Assembly (NCBI RefSeq): GCF_029543085.1
Contig: NZ_CP119967.1
Location: forward strand, 4,366,501 to 4,430,500
Direction of reading: 5' to 3'
Source: Pseudomonas sp. A34-9
Lineage (GTDB): Bacteria > Pseudomonadota > Gammaproteobacteria > Pseudomonadales > Pseudomonadaceae
Length of the DNA: 64,000 bases
Within the stretch, counting starts at the first letter, position 1. Every line of letters starts with the position of its first letter. Made by a program: the position numbers and the translations under genes. This document shows, in pieces, positions 41,628-51,981 of this stretch. The notes beneath the pieces were generated by a model. It did not search any database, was not told where the DNA came from, and worked only from the letters and a program-made list of their open reading frames with translations.

Positions 41628-42973
41628 TGCGTCGGCTGTCATTGAGCTCGCGCCTGGCCTTGTTGTTTGCCGCTTGCACCGCCGTGGTTTCGCTGTTCGC
41701 CGGGGTGTTGTTCAACCGCGCCAGCGAAGCGCACTTTATCGAACTCGACCAGCAGCAACTGGACGGCAAACTGATCGGCCTGCGCCGCGCCTTGCAGGAT
41801 CTTCAACCCGGTCAACGTGAAGCACGGCTGGCGGATGAACTGAGCCGCCAGGCCGATCTGTCGCTGCGCATCACGGGCAGCGATGGCCAGCGCTGGTACG
41901 ACAGTTCGACGCAAATCCCCAAGGATTTACCACAGCCACCCGGCCTGTCGACGATCAGCAACGACGGCACGGATTACCGTGTGCTTAACGCCCCGCTCTA
42001 CCCGGAGAAAGCCGATTCACCGCAACTGTCCTTGTTGCTGGACATCACCCATCACCAACACTTCCTGCAACGCATGCAACATCTGATCTGGCTGACGGTT
42101 GGGTTGTCAGCGCTGGCGACGGCGCTGCTCGGCGCCTGGGCTGCACGCAGCGGCTTGCGGCCATTGCGGCGCATGAGTGCTGTCGCTCGTGGGATTTCCG
42201 CTCAATCGCTGAATGCCCGACTGCCGGAAGCACAAATGCCGCCCGAGCTTGCGGAAATGGCCCACAGCTTCAACGCCATGCTCGCACGCCTCGACGACTC
42301 GTTTCAGCGGCTCTCGGCGTTTTCCGCCGACATCGCCCATGAACTGCGCACACCGCTGTCGAACCTGCTGACCCACACTCAGGTCACCCTTACCCGCCCC
42401 CGGCCGATCGAGGACTACCGCGAAGCGCTGCACAGCAACCTCGAAGAGCTGCAATGGATGGCGCAACTGGTCAACGACATGTTGTATCTGGCCAAGGCTG
42501 ACCACGGTTTGCTGATGCCCAGGCGTGAACCGCTGGATTTGGCGGATGAGGCGGATGCGTTGCTGGACTTTTTTACGCCACTGGCCGAGGACGCCGGGGT
42601 GACGCTGAGCCGTGAAGGCAGTGCGCGAATCGAAGGTGACCGCAGCATGTTGCGCCGGGCCTTGTCGAATTTGCTGGATAACGCGTTGCGCTTTACCCCC
42701 GCTGAGGGCTATGTGAGCTTGCGGATCGTTGATCAACCGAATGCTGCGCGTATTTCAGTCGAGAACAGTGGCGAAGGTATTTCTGCAGAGTTGTTGCCAC
42801 GGTTGTTCGACCGATTCTATCGGGCCGATCCTGCGCGCCATGAAGGCAGCAGTGAGCATGCGGGGTTGGGGTTGGCGATTACGCAATCGATTGTCCAGGC
42901 CCATGGCGGGCAGATTCATTGCGAATCTGAAGCGGGTTGGACGCGGTTTGTGATTGAGTTGCCCCGAACCTGA
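41627..42973 (+). CDS. copS: copper sensor histidine kinase CopS
   Basis: A 448-residue membrane histidine kinase. TM1 is about residues 9-30, TM2 about 148-170, with a periplasmic sensor of about 115 residues between. A HAMP domain follows, then DHp with the phosphoacceptor His in FSADIAHELRTPLSNLL, and an ATPase domain with NLLDNALRF, ISVENSGEGI, LFDRFYR and AGLGLAITQSIVQAHGG. It belongs to the CusS/CopS group and is translationally coupled to copR. Confidence 0.93.
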   Translation: MRRLSLSSRLALLFAACTAVVSLFAGVLFNRASEAHFIELDQQQLDGKLIGLRRALQDLQPGQREARLADELSRQADLSLRITGSDGQRWYDSSTQIPKDLPQPPGLSTISNDGTDYRVLNAPLYPEKADSPQLSLLLDITHHQHFLQRMQHLIWLTVGLSALATALLGAWAARSGLRPLRRMSAVARGISAQSLNARLPEAQMPPELAEMAHSFNAMLARLDDSFQRLSAFSADIAHELRTPLSNLLTHTQVTLTRPRPIEDYREALHSNLEELQWMAQLVNDMLYLAKADHGLLMPRREPLDLADEADALLDFFTPLAEDAGVTLSREGSARIEGDRSMLRRALSNLLDNALRFTPAEGYVSLRIVDQPNAARISVENSGEGISAELLPRLFDRFYRADPARHEGSSEHAGLGLAITQSIVQAHGGQIHCESEAGWTRFVIELPRT

Positions 42974-43079
42974 TCGTTCCCACGCTCTGCGTGGGAACGC
43001 AGCCCGGGACGCTCCGCGCCCCTTAGAGCCGAACGCGGAGCGTCCGTTGAGGCATTCCCACGCAGAGCGTGGGAACGAG
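42972..43079. repeat. GATCGTTCCCACGCTCTGCGTGGGAACG palindromic repeat
   Basis: TGATCGTTCCCACGCTCTGCGTGGGAACGC at the left and GCATTCCCACGCAGAGCGTGGGAACGAGCA at the right, with GGGACGCTCCGCGCC/GCGGAGCGTCCG inside. Same family as 22503-22668. It lies between the convergent copS and lolE genes. Confidence 0.88.
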
Positions 43080-43090
43080 CATGCCGTCGC

Positions 43091-44335
43091 TTACGAATAT
43101 CTCAGTGCGTGCGCGGGCTCGATCTTCGCCGCCCGCCAGGCCGGATACACCGTCGCCAGAAAGCTCAGAATAAAGCCCGCAGAGCAGATCAACAGCACAT
43201 CCCCACCCTGCAATTCCGACGGCAGATTGCTGACGAAATACACATCCGAGCTGAAAATATGCTGCCCGCTCACGCGCTCGACCCAGCCGACCAGCTCGCT
43301 GACATTCAGCGCCGCGATCACACCGAGCACACCGCCAATCAATGTGCCGACAATGCCGATCACCGTGCCCTGCACCATGAAGATCGCCATGATCTGCCGT
43401 GGCGTAGCGCCGATGGTGCGCAAGATCGCGATATCCGCGCCCTTGTCATTCACCACCATGATCAACGTCGCGATGATGTTGAAGGCCGCCACCGCGACGA
43501 TCATCAGCAACAGCAGGCCGATCATGGTTTTTTCCATTTTCATTGCGCTGAACAGGCTGCCCTGGGTGTGGGTCCAGTCGTCAGCCTTGAAGTCCGCGCC
43601 CAAACCGGCAGCGATGTCCGAGGAGACTTTCGGCGCGGCGTATAAGTCTTTGACCGCCAGACGCACGCTCTGCACCTGATTCGGCTCCCAGTGCTGCATG
43701 GTCGCGGCATCGGCGACGTGGATCAGGCCCATGGAGCCGTCCAGCTCGGCACCGACCTTGAACACGCCGACCACGTTCAGGCGCTGCATGCGCGGGGTGA
43801 TGCCGCCCGGCGCAGTGCTGACTTCCGGGACGATCAGGGTGATTTTGTCGCCGACATTGAGGCGAAATCGTCGCGCGGTGATTTCACCGATCACTACACC
43901 GAACTCGCCCGGTTTCAAGGCATCGAGACGGCCCTGCACAATGTGCTGGGCAACGATCGACACCTTGCCTTCCTGGGCCGGATCGACGCCGCTGATCTGG
44001 ATCGGCTGCATCAACCCTTTATAAGAGAGCATGCCTTCCATCTCGGTGAACGGCACGGCGGCGGTTACTTCCGGGTTTTTCATCGCAGCGGCGGCGACAG
44101 GCTGCCAGTCATCAATCGGCTTTACGCCGACGATGGTTGCGTGCGGCACCATGCCGAGGATGCGCGAACTCATTTCGCGCTGGAAGCCGTTCATCACCGA
44201 CAACACCACGATCATTGCCAGTACGCCGAGGGCGAGGCCGATCATCGAGGTCATCGAAATGAACGAAACAAAGCGATTGCGGCGCTTGGCGCGGGTATAG
44301 CGCGTGCCGATAAAGATCGATAACGGTCTGAACAT
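43091..44335 (-). CDS. lolE: lipoprotein-releasing system permease LolE
   Basis: A 414-residue inner-membrane permease of the Lol ABC transporter, which extracts outer-membrane lipoproteins and passes them to LolA. One N-terminal TM ([30 protein letters not shown] region), a periplasmic domain, then three C-terminal TMs with the coupling region AILRTIGATPRQIMAIFMVQG. It is the third gene of lolC-lolD-lolE. ATG 44335 is preferred to the frame extending to 44398. Confidence 0.93.
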   Translation of the reverse strand: MFRPLSIFIGTRYTRAKRRNRFVSFISMTSMIGLALGVLAMIVVLSVMNGFQREMSSRILGMVPHATIVGVKPIDDWQPVAAAAMKNPEVTAAVPFTEMEGMLSYKGLMQPIQISGVDPAQEGKVSIVAQHIVQGRLDALKPGEFGVVIGEITARRFRLNVGDKITLIVPEVSTAPGGITPRMQRLNVVGVFKVGAELDGSMGLIHVADAATMQHWEPNQVQSVRLAVKDLYAAPKVSSDIAAGLGADFKADDWTHTQGSLFSAMKMEKTMIGLLLLMIVAVAAFNIIATLIMVVNDKGADIAILRTIGATPRQIMAIFMVQGTVIGIVGTLIGGVLGVIAALNVSELVGWVERVSGQHIFSSDVYFVSNLPSELQGGDVLLICSAGFILSFLATVYPAWRAAKIEPAHALRYS

Positions 44336-44398
44336 TCGCTGGGGCACCGTATAAAAATAAAAGACCCGACGTCTTCGCAGACGCCGGGTTTCAGCCAA

Positions 44399-45097
44399 TC
44401 AGATGGGCGTGAGGCAACCTTCTTTCAGGTGCAGTACGCGATCCATCTGGCGGGCCAGGTTCATGTCGTGGGTCACTACCAGAAACGCGGTGCGCATCGA
44501 GGTGCTGAGTTCCAGCATCAAATCCTGAATGCCCTGGGCGGTGTGAGAGTCGAGGTTGCCGGTTGGTTCGTCGAGCATCACCAGGCCTGGCTTGTTCACC
44601 AGCGCACGGGCGATGGCCACGCGCTGACGTTCACCACCGGACAGTTCCGCCGGTTTGTGTTCCAGACGATGACCGAGGCCGACGCGCTCCAGCAATGCCG
44701 TGGCGCGCTGACGGGCTTCCGGGATCGGCGTCTTGCCGATCAGCAGCGGCATGCAGACGTTTTCCAGCGCAGTGAATTCCGGCAGCAAGTGGTGAAACTG
44801 GTAAACGAAACCGAGCGCACGGTTACGCAGCAGGCCACGCTTCTTCTCGCTCAGCGCCGACAGCTCTTCGCCGTCGAGCCAGACGCTGCCCTTGGTCGGC
44901 GTATCGAGGCCGCCGAGCAGGTTGAGCAACGTACTTTTGCCCGACCCCGAGGTGCCGACGATCGCGACACGCTCGCCCGGGTGCAGCTCCAGTTGCAGGC
45001 CGGCCAATACCTCTACCGATTCCGGGCCTTCCTCGTAGGATTTGCCCAGGTTACGGCAGCTCAAGATTGCTTGTTCACTCATGCCCGACTCACTCAT
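44399..45097 (-). CDS. lolD: lipoprotein-releasing ATPase LolD
   Basis: A 232-residue ABC ATPase. Walker [14 protein letters not shown]-loop [12 protein letters not shown], signature [15 protein letters not shown], Walker [13 protein letters not shown] and the switch His in VTHDM are all present. It powers LolCE. ATG 45097 overlaps the end of lolC by 8 bases with GGAGG nine bases upstream; ATG 45082 is an alternative. Confidence 0.95.
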   Translation of the reverse strand: MSESGMSEQAILSCRNLGKSYEEGPESVEVLAGLQLELHPGERVAIVGTSGSGKSTLLNLLGGLDTPTKGSVWLDGEELSALSEKKRGLLRNRALGFVYQFHHLLPEFTALENVCMPLLIGKTPIPEARQRATALLERVGLGHRLEHKPAELSGGERQRVAIARALVNKPGLVMLDEPTGNLDSHTAQGIQDLMLELSTSMRTAFLVVTHDMNLARQMDRVLHLKEGCLTPI

Positions 45098-46340
45098 AAC
45101 GTAGCGCCTCCGCCGGCTGGGTGCGCGCGGCACGCCAGGCGGGATACAGGGTGGCGAGGAAACTCAGAACCAACGCCGCCGCGCAGACCATGACCACATC
45201 CTGGCTCTGCACCTGCGACGGAAGATAATCAATGAAATACACGTCAGCATTAAGGAATTTGTGGCCGATCAGGCCTTCCAGTGCCGAGATCGCCGCGCTG
45301 ACGTTGAGCGCAGCGAAAATACCGACCACCGCACCAATCGCCGTGCCGACCACACCGATCACCGTGCCTTGCACCATGAACGTGCGCATGATCGTGCCCG
45401 GCGTCGCGCCCAACGTGCGCAGAATGGCGATGTCGCCCTTCTTGTCGTTGACCACCATCACCAGCGTGGAAATGATGTTGAACGCCGCCACGGCGACAAT
45501 CAGCAGCAACAGCAGACCGATCATGGCTTTTTCCATGCGGATCGCCTGATACAGATTGCCGTGGGTTCGTGTCCAGTCGCGGGCGTAGTAATGGTCTTCG
45601 CCAAGCTGCTGGGCGATGTTCCATGCCACGCGCGGTGCCTGGAACAGATCGTCGAATTTCAAGCGGATGCCCTGCACCTGATCCGGTTTCCAGCGGTGCA
45701 TCTTCGCCAGATCCTGCAGGTTGGTGACGCCCAGATAGCCGTCGAGCTCGCCGGCGCCGACATGAAAAATGCCGACCACGGTGAAGCGCTTCATGCGCGG
45801 GAACATCCCGGCCGGGGTCACGCTGACCTCCGGCGCGACGAAGGTGACCTTGTCACCGATGCCGACGCCGAGCTTGGTCGCGGCCTTGTCGCCGATGACG
45901 ATGCCGAAGCTGCCCGGCGTCAGATCGTCGAGTTTGCCCTGCTGCATGAAGTTGTCGATGATCGACACATTGCGCTCCAGCGCAGGGTCGATGGCGTTGA
46001 GCAACACCTTGGACACCTGACCGTTATTCGTCAGCAGGCCCTGCATCTGGGTGAACGGCGCAACCGCCGTCACCTGTGGGTTCTGCTTGACCTTGGTGGC
46101 CAGGCTTTGCCAATCGTTGATCGGTTCAGTGGATTCAATGGTCGCGTGGGGCACCATGCCCAGCACGCGGGTGCGCATCTCATGATCGAAGCCATTCATC
46201 ACCGACAGCACGACGATCATCACGACCACGCCAAGGGCGAGCCCGATCATCGAAGTCAGGGAAATGAATGACACAAAATGATTGCGACGCTTTGCACGGG
46301 TATAACGCGTGCCGATAAATACGAAGAGAGGTCTGAACAT
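45090..46340 (-). CDS. lolC: lipoprotein-releasing system permease LolC
   Basis: A 416-residue permease, first gene of the lol operon and paralogous to LolE over its whole length (both start MFRP, then [13 protein letters not shown]). N-terminal TM, periplasmic domain ([16 protein letters not shown]), and three C-terminal TMs with [21 protein letters not shown]. In the Lol system one permease contacts LolA and the other binds the lipoprotein; the assignment C versus E here is by gene order. The ribosome-binding site is weak. Confidence 0.92.
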   Translation of the reverse strand: MFRPLFVFIGTRYTRAKRRNHFVSFISLTSMIGLALGVVVMIVVLSVMNGFDHEMRTRVLGMVPHATIESTEPINDWQSLATKVKQNPQVTAVAPFTQMQGLLTNNGQVSKVLLNAIDPALERNVSIIDNFMQQGKLDDLTPGSFGIVIGDKAATKLGVGIGDKVTFVAPEVSVTPAGMFPRMKRFTVVGIFHVGAGELDGYLGVTNLQDLAKMHRWKPDQVQGIRLKFDDLFQAPRVAWNIAQQLGEDHYYARDWTRTHGNLYQAIRMEKAMIGLLLLLIVAVAAFNIISTLVMVVNDKKGDIAILRTLGATPGTIMRTFMVQGTVIGVVGTAIGAVVGIFAALNVSAAISALEGLIGHKFLNADVYFIDYLPSQVQSQDVVMVCAAALVLSFLATLYPAWRAARTQPAEALRYE

Positions 46341-46434
46341 GTCGGGGCTTGTTCGGAGGGAAAAGGAACGTCCTTGTGGCGGGGGTCGATAACCAGCTTT
46401 ACACTCAGACCACCGCCGCTACCATGGGTTCGCC

Positions 46435-47016
46435 ATGTCGACATTAGATGAAGAAGATCGCCGCGAATACTACCGTATCGAGGACACGATCGCACTGGAA
46501 ATTCGGCCCCTGTCCGCTCCCGAAGCCGCAGGCCAGGAAGTGTTGCAGGATGCTTCCCCATTGTTCAACCTGCTCAGTGAACTGCACCTGAGCGAATTCG
46601 AGTCGCAGCACCTGCTGCGCCAGATCAGCGAGCGCGACCGGGCCATCGCCGCGTTCCTGAAATCCCAGAACAAACGCATCGACCTGCTCAGCCAGGTGGT
46701 CGCCCTGACCGTGCTCGGCCATATCGGCGAGCCGCAACCGGTGATCATCTCCGAAGGCGGAATCGACTTTCAGCACCCGACACCGATTGCCACCGGCGCA
46801 CACCTGTCGGTGAAACTGGTGCTGATGCCGCAAGCGCTGGGCCTGTTGCTGCGCGCCCGCGTCACCCATTGCGACCGCAAGGGCGAGGGTTATGACGTCG
46901 GCACCGAGTTCGAACACTTGACCGACGCCCAACGCCAGTTGCTCGCCCGCTACATCTTGCAGAAGCAGGCCCAGGAACGACGTCTGGCCCGCGAACAGAA
47001 CGAATCAGGCATTTAA
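46435..47016 (+). CDS. PilZ-domain protein with non-canonical second motif
   Basis: A 193-residue protein with PilZ features: RREYYRIED near the N-terminus (RxxxR), and the strand VIISEGGIDF, where the usual D/N-x-S-x-x-G has Ile in place of Asp/Asn. A helical insert (about 50-90, LSEFESQHLLRQISERDRAI) separates the N-terminal motif from the barrel. C-di-GMP binding may be weakened. It is divergent from lolC, 15 bases before the phosphodiesterase gene; same neighbours as PA2989. Confidence 0.83.
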   Translation: MSTLDEEDRREYYRIEDTIALEIRPLSAPEAAGQEVLQDASPLFNLLSELHLSEFESQHLLRQISERDRAIAAFLKSQNKRIDLLSQVVALTVLGHIGEPQPVIISEGGIDFQHPTPIATGAHLSVKLVLMPQALGLLLRARVTHCDRKGEGYDVGTEFEHLTDAQRQLLARYILQKQAQERRLAREQNESGI

Positions 47017-47030
47017 TTTAAGGAAGAACC

Positions 47031-47753
47031 GTGACCCTCATCTACGGCCACCGCGGCGCCAAGGGCGAAGCACCGGAAAACACCCTGAGCAGTTTCCAGG
47101 AATGTCTCAAGCACGGCGTGCGCCGCTGCGAACTCGATCTGCACCTGTCCAAGGACGGCGAGTTGATGGTCATTCACGACCCGACCCTCAAACGCACCAC
47201 GGAACGGCGCGGCAAGGTCGTCGAACACACGGCCGCCGAACTGGTCACTTACGACGCGCGCAAGGGTGGCCCGGGCTGGATCAAACCCTGCCCGATTCCG
47301 ACGCTGGAAGAGCTGTTCGAAAAATGCGATTTCGAGCACTGGCAACTGGAAGTCAAAAGCGCTTCGCGTACTCGCGCGGCAACCACCGTGCTGGCGATTC
47401 GTGAAATGGCTCAGCGCCATGGCCTGCTCGACAAGGTGACGATCACCTCGAGTTCGCGGGAAGTGCTGAAAGCGGCGCTGGATCTGGTGCCGGACGTGTC
47501 ACGCGGACTGGTGGCCGAATACGCCTGGCTCGACCCGTTGAAGGTAGCGGCCAGCTATGGCTGTGAGATTCTGGCTTTGAACTGGACGCTGTGTACGCCG
47601 GAACGCCTGCAGAAGGCTCAGCGTCAGGGGCTGCATGTGTCGGTGTGGACCGTCAACGAGCCTGCACTGATGCGCAGACTCGCCGACTTCGGCGTTGACA
47701 GCCTGATTACAGACTTTCCCGGTTTGGCCACTGCCACCCTCGAGAATTGCTGA
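47031..47753 (+). CDS. cytosolic glycerophosphodiester phosphodiesterase
   Basis: A 240-residue TIM-barrel GDPD (UgpQ-like) that releases glycerol-3-phosphate from glycerophosphodiesters. Catalytic motifs are YGHRGAKGEAPENTL (His/Arg/Glu/Asn), CELDLHLSKDGELMVIHDPTL (Glu, Asp, second His) and LEVKS. No signal peptide, so it is cytosolic. The start is GTG 47031 with AGGA seven bases before. It is probably co-transcribed with the PilZ gene. Confidence 0.92.
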   Translation: MTLIYGHRGAKGEAPENTLSSFQECLKHGVRRCELDLHLSKDGELMVIHDPTLKRTTERRGKVVEHTAAELVTYDARKGGPGWIKPCPIPTLEELFEKCDFEHWQLEVKSASRTRAATTVLAIREMAQRHGLLDKVTITSSSREVLKAALDLVPDVSRGLVAEYAWLDPLKVAASYGCEILALNWTLCTPERLQKAQRQGLHVSVWTVNEPALMRRLADFGVDSLITDFPGLATATLENC

Positions 47754-47763
47754 AATCGGTCTC

Positions 47764-47790
47764 CCCGGCCGGCTCAGGCCACCGGCCGGA
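47764..47790. terminator. GC-rich hairpin between convergent GDPD and sthA genes
   Basis: CCGGCCGG-CTCAGGCCA-CCGGCCGG, a perfect 8-base-pair stem between two stop codons. No T-tract on either side, so it may be Rho-assisted or only a 3' stabiliser. Confidence 0.5.
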
Positions 47791-47795
47791 GCCCG

Positions 47796-49190
47796 TCAAA
47801 AAAGCCGGTTGAGGCCGTCGTACGCCGCTACCCGATAGGCTTCGGCCATGGTCGGGTAGTTGAACGTCGTGTTGACGAAGTACTTCAGGGTGTTCAGTTC
47901 GCCCGGCTGGCTCATGATCGCCTGACCGATGTGCACGATCTCCGACGCCTGATAACCGAAGCAGTGAACGCCGAGCACTTCCAGGGTTTCACGGTGGAAC
48001 AGGATCTTCAGCATGCCTTGCGGCTCGCCGGCGATCTGCGCTCGCGCCATGCTTTTGAAGAACGCCTTGCCGACTTCGTAAGGCACCTTGGCCTGAGTCA
48101 GCTCCTGCTCGTTCTTGCCGATCGAGCTGATCTCCGGAATGGTGTAGATGCCGGTCGGCACGTCATTCACAAAGCGCCAGCTACCGTTATCGACAATGCT
48201 GCCGGCCGCCGAACGACCCTGGTCGTGAGCAGCACTGGCCAGGCTCGGCCAGCCGATCACGTCACCGGCACCGTAGATGTTCGGCACGCAAGTGCGGTAA
48301 GCCTCGTCGACCTCGATCTGGCCACGGCTGTTGACCTTGACGCCGATGTTTTCCAGACCCAACTGGTCAGTGTTACCGGTACGGCCGTTGCACCAGAGCA
48401 AGGCGTCGGCCTTGATCTTCTTGCCGGACTTGAGGTGCAGGATCACGCCGTTGTCGACGCCTTCAACGCGATCGTAATCTTCGTTGTGGCGCACGGTGAT
48501 GTTGTTGTTGCTGAAGTGATAGCTCAACGCCTGGGAGATTTCCGAGTCGAGGAAGCTCAGCAACTGACCACGGTTATCGACCAGTTCAACCAGCACACCC
48601 AGACCACTGAAGATCGACGCGTATTCGCAACCGATCACGCCGGCGCCGTAAACGATCAGTTTGCGCGGGGTGTGGCCGAGGCTGAGGATGGTGTCGCTAT
48701 CGTAGATGCGCGGGTGGTGGAAATCGATGTCCGCCGGGCGATAAGGACGCGAACCGGTGGCAATAATGATGTGCTTGGCCACCAGTTTCTCGACCACACC
48801 GTTGGCGCAGACCACTTCGATGGTTTGCTCGTCGGCGAAGCTGCCGGTGCCAAAGAACACGTCGACGCGGTTACGGGCGTAGTAGCCGGTACGCGAAGCG
48901 ACTTGTTTGGAAATGACTTTCTCGGCGCTTTTCAACACGTCCGGGAAGGAAAACCAGCGTGGCTCGCCGATCGCCCGGAACATGGGGTTAGTGTTGAACT
49001 GCATGATCTGCCGCACCGAGTGACGCAGTGCCTTGGACGGGATGGTGCCGAGGTGGGTGCAGTTGCCGCCGACCTGGCGACGGCTGTCGACCATCGCGAC
49101 CTTGCGCCCTGCTTTGGCAGCGTTCATTGCCGCGCCTTCTCCCGCCGGGCCGGAACCCAGCACCACCACGTCGTAGTTGTAGACAGCCAT
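47796..49190 (-). CDS. sthA: soluble pyridine nucleotide transhydrogenase
   Basis: A 464-residue FAD flavoprotein that moves hydride between NADPH and NAD+. The FAD loop is [12 protein letters not shown], the NAD(P) loop [15 protein letters not shown] and a C-terminal dimer domain holds [12 protein letters not shown]. The redox motif of the family reads [13 protein letters not shown], where the second Cys of related disulphide reductases is replaced by Thr, as expected for Sth. AGGAG precedes ATG 49190. Cytosolic. Confidence 0.96.
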   Translation of the reverse strand: MAVYNYDVVVLGSGPAGEGAAMNAAKAGRKVAMVDSRRQVGGNCTHLGTIPSKALRHSVRQIMQFNTNPMFRAIGEPRWFSFPDVLKSAEKVISKQVASRTGYYARNRVDVFFGTGSFADEQTIEVVCANGVVEKLVAKHIIIATGSRPYRPADIDFHHPRIYDSDTILSLGHTPRKLIVYGAGVIGCEYASIFSGLGVLVELVDNRGQLLSFLDSEISQALSYHFSNNNITVRHNEDYDRVEGVDNGVILHLKSGKKIKADALLWCNGRTGNTDQLGLENIGVKVNSRGQIEVDEAYRTCVPNIYGAGDVIGWPSLASAAHDQGRSAAGSIVDNGSWRFVNDVPTGIYTIPEISSIGKNEQELTQAKVPYEVGKAFFKSMARAQIAGEPQGMLKILFHRETLEVLGVHCFGYQASEIVHIGQAIMSQPGELNTLKYFVNTTFNYPTMAEAYRVAAYDGLNRLF

Positions 49191-49387
49191 GCGTACTCCT
49201 CAGAACAGGCCGCGGTGCCAGCAGCACCTGCGGCTAAATCACGCCGAACGGCGGCGCGAAGGAACAATTGGGGGTCAATCAAGAACCCGGACACAGTCTA
49301 TAGAAGCGTCAACGCCGCGCACATTAACCCTTGGTCGCGTCGTAGGCTACTTTTGCCTGCACTACAACGCCAGCTTTCGTATTGTTC

Positions 49388-50404
49388 TCAGTCAGTTTTT
49401 TCGCCACTGAGACGTTCGAAAGCCTTGTTGGTGCGGACGACAAAACCTGTATCGGCACGAATCACAAAGAATGCACCAATGTCATGTTTTTCGGCATAGT
49501 CCCACGCCCTTTCAGGGCCGAGAATCAGCAACAGCGTCGATAGGCCATCGGCCATCAACGCTGAAGGATGAATGACCGTGACTGACGCCAGATCGTGTAG
49601 GACCGGCGCACCGGTGCGCGCATCGAACGTGTGGGAATAGCGCCGGCCGTCCTGCAGGAAATAGTTGCGGTAATCGCCGGAGGTGGAAACGCCGTAGCCG
49701 TCGACATTGATGATGCGCTCGGCGACCTGCTGATCGTCGCGAGGCTCCTCCAGGGCAATACGCCAGGGTGAACCGTCGAGTTTTTTGCCTTTGGCCTTGA
49801 GCTCACCCGTGGCCTCGGCCAGATAATCATGAATACCCATGGCATCGAGCCTGCCCGCAATGGTATCGACGGCATAACCGGCGGCGATGCTGTTGAAGTC
49901 GACTTCGACGGCGGCGTCTTTGCACAATTGGTCGCCATTTATATGCAAATGCTGATGGCCAACACGCTGCATCACCTCGGCCAGCGCCGCGGCGTCAGGG
50001 ACTTTCTCTTCGCGGCCTTGTGGGCCGAAACCCCACAGATTCATCAGCGGTTCGACAGTGAGGTCGTAGGAGCCTTCGCTTTGCGCTGAGAGCTGTTCGC
50101 CTGTGCGGACCAGTTCAAGCACTGGCGCGGGCATTGTCTGACAGCTATTGGCCGGCAAGGCGTTGAAGCGCTCAATGTCCGAATCCTGGCGATAAGTGGA
50201 CAGTTGTCGGTCGACCTCACCGAGGATGCCTTCCACTTCCCGGCGAACTTGCGCGGAATCCGCCAGGCCGGCATGACGCACGTATTTGATCGAATAGGTG
50301 CTGCCCATGGTCGGCCCGCCGAAGCTTTCCATGGCATCGCCATTGGCGCAGCCTGCCAACGCCCCAGCCAAAATCACAACCGCAAGTAACCGTCCAGTGA
50401 ACAA
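49388..50404 (-). CDS. apbE: FAD:protein FMN transferase (ApbE) lipoprotein
   Basis: A 338-residue periplasmic lipoprotein (lipobox LAGC at about residue 19) that attaches FMN covalently to Thr in flavoproteins such as NqrC/RnfG. ApbE motifs are GPTMGSTYSIKY, FNALPANSC, FNSIAAGYAVD, STSGDYRNYF and HTFDARTGAPV. The start is TTG 50404 with GGAG eight bases before it. In PAO1 the homologue sits between sth and nqr; here a citrate-type transporter follows instead. Confidence 0.92.
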   Translation of the reverse strand: MFTGRLLAVVILAGALAGCANGDAMESFGGPTMGSTYSIKYVRHAGLADSAQVRREVEGILGEVDRQLSTYRQDSDIERFNALPANSCQTMPAPVLELVRTGEQLSAQSEGSYDLTVEPLMNLWGFGPQGREEKVPDAAALAEVMQRVGHQHLHINGDQLCKDAAVEVDFNSIAAGYAVDTIAGRLDAMGIHDYLAEATGELKAKGKKLDGSPWRIALEEPRDDQQVAERIINVDGYGVSTSGDYRNYFLQDGRRYSHTFDARTGAPVLHDLASVTVIHPSALMADGLSTLLLILGPERAWDYAEKHDIGAFFVIRADTGFVVRTNKAFERLSGEKTD

Positions 50405-50509
50405 TTATTCATCTCCCTGCAAAACCGCGACGGCCATTATGGATTAAAGGGCCCGCTCGCTCCCAACGGATGCAATGCGTTTATAAAATCCAATAATGAG
50501 TAACTGAAC

Positions 50510-51811
50510 ATGTCCACCACCACGGGCAAAGGCAAAGCGATTTTTCGCGTTGTCAGCGGCAACTTTCTCGAAATGTTCGACTTCATGGTCTACGGCTTTT
50601 ACGCCACGGCCATCGCCAAGACCTTCTTCCCCGCCGACAGCGCCTTCGCTTCGCTGATGCTGTCACTGGCTACATTTGGTGCCGGTTTCCTGATGCGTCC
50701 GCTCGGGGCGATTTTCCTCGGCGCCTACATCGACCGTCATGGCCGCCGCCAAGGCTTGATCATCACCCTCGCGTTAATGGCTGCCGGCACGGTGCTGATT
50801 GCCTGCGTTCCGGGCTACGCGACCCTTGGCGTCGCTGCGCCATTGATCGTGCTGTTCGGGCGCTTGTTGCAAGGCTTCTCGGCTGGCGTGGAACTGGGCG
50901 GCGTATCGGTCTATCTGGCAGAGATTGCCACACCGGGCCGCAAGGGTTTCTTTGTCAGTTGGCAATCTGCGAGCCAGCAAGCGGCAGTGGTCTTCGCCGG
51001 GTTGCTCGGCGTCGGCCTCAACCATTGGCTGAGCCCGGAGCAGATGGGTGACTGGGGCTGGCGCGTGCCTTTCCTGATCGGCTGCATGATTGTGCCGGTG
51101 ATCTTCGTCATTCGTCGCTCACTGGAGGAAACCCCGGAATTCCAGGCGCGGAAACATCGCCCGACCCTGCGGGAAATCGTCCGCTCGATCGGTCAGAACT
51201 TTGGCATTGTCATCGCAGGCATGGCGCTGGTGGTGATGACCACGGTGTCTTTCTACCTGATCACCGCGTACACCCCGACATTCGGCAAGGCTGAACTGCA
51301 CCTGTCGGACTTCGACGCATTGCTGGTTACAGTGTGCATCGGCCTGTCTAACTTTTTCTGGTTGCCGGTGATGGGTTCAGTGTCTGACAAGATCGGACGT
51401 AAACCACTGCTGCTCGCGGCGACGATTCTGGCGATTCTGACCGCCTACCCTGCCCTGTCGTGGCTGGTGGCGAACCCGAGCTTCAGCCATTTGCTGATCG
51501 TCGAGTTGTGGCTGTCGTTCCTGTACGGCTCGTACAACGGCGCGATGGTCGTGGCGCTGACCGAGATCATGCCGGTGGAAGTGCGTACGACCGGGTTCTC
51601 GCTGGCTTACAGCCTGGCGACAGCGACGTTCGGCGGGTTTACGCCAGCGGCGTGTACGTATCTGATTCATGTGTTGGATAACAAGGCTGCGCCGGGGATC
51701 TGGCTCAGTGGCGCGGCGGTGTTGGGGTTGATTGCGACGCTGGTGTTGTTCCGTGGCAACAAGCATGAACTGCGCACCGCACAAGCGGCCGTACCCGGCG
51801 GCGCCCGGTAA
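50510..51811 (+). CDS. MFS citrate-proton symporter (CitA/TcuC type)
   Basis: A 433-residue MFS transporter of the metabolite:H+ symporter group. It starts [23 protein letters not shown], as in CitA, with the MFS loop motif [10 protein letters not shown] after TM2, [22 protein letters not shown] and the second repeat [10 protein letters not shown]. Twelve membrane helices are apparent. Citrate or a related tricarboxylate is the likely substrate. No strong ribosome-binding site is seen at ATG 50510. A REP doublet and a bidirectional terminator follow. Confidence 0.85.
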   Translation: MSTTTGKGKAIFRVVSGNFLEMFDFMVYGFYATAIAKTFFPADSAFASLMLSLATFGAGFLMRPLGAIFLGAYIDRHGRRQGLIITLALMAAGTVLIACVPGYATLGVAAPLIVLFGRLLQGFSAGVELGGVSVYLAEIATPGRKGFFVSWQSASQQAAVVFAGLLGVGLNHWLSPEQMGDWGWRVPFLIGCMIVPVIFVIRRSLEETPEFQARKHRPTLREIVRSIGQNFGIVIAGMALVVMTTVSFYLITAYTPTFGKAELHLSDFDALLVTVCIGLSNFFWLPVMGSVSDKIGRKPLLLAATILAILTAYPALSWLVANPSFSHLLIVELWLSFLYGSYNGAMVVALTEIMPVEVRTTGFSLAYSLATATFGGFTPAACTYLIHVLDNKAAPGIWLSGAAVLGLIATLVLFRGNKHELRTAQAAVPGGAR

Positions 51812-51815
51812 ATCG

Positions 51816-51895
51816 CCTTCGCGAGCAAGCTCGCTGCCACAGGGGATTTTCTGAGCGACACAGATCCAGTGTGGGAGCGAGCTTGCTCGCGAAGG
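51816..51895. repeat. REP doublet after the citrate symporter gene
   Basis: CCTTCGCGAGCAAGCTCGCTGCCACAG at 51816 and inverted TGTGGGAGCGAGCTTGCTCGCGAAGG ending 51895. Confidence 0.9.
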
Positions 51896-51934
51896 GGTCA
51901 GCACTGACAACACAGCTCTAAAACGTACACAAAC

Positions 51935-51965
51935 AAAAACGCCCCGACCTAGGTCGGGGCGTTTT
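51935..51965. terminator. bidirectional terminator between symporter and gap
   Basis: AAAACGCCCCGACCTAGGTCGGGGCGTTTT is a perfect 30-base palindrome with A/T tails. Confidence 0.93.
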
Positions 51966-51981
51966 CATGTGCCGCTATCGC

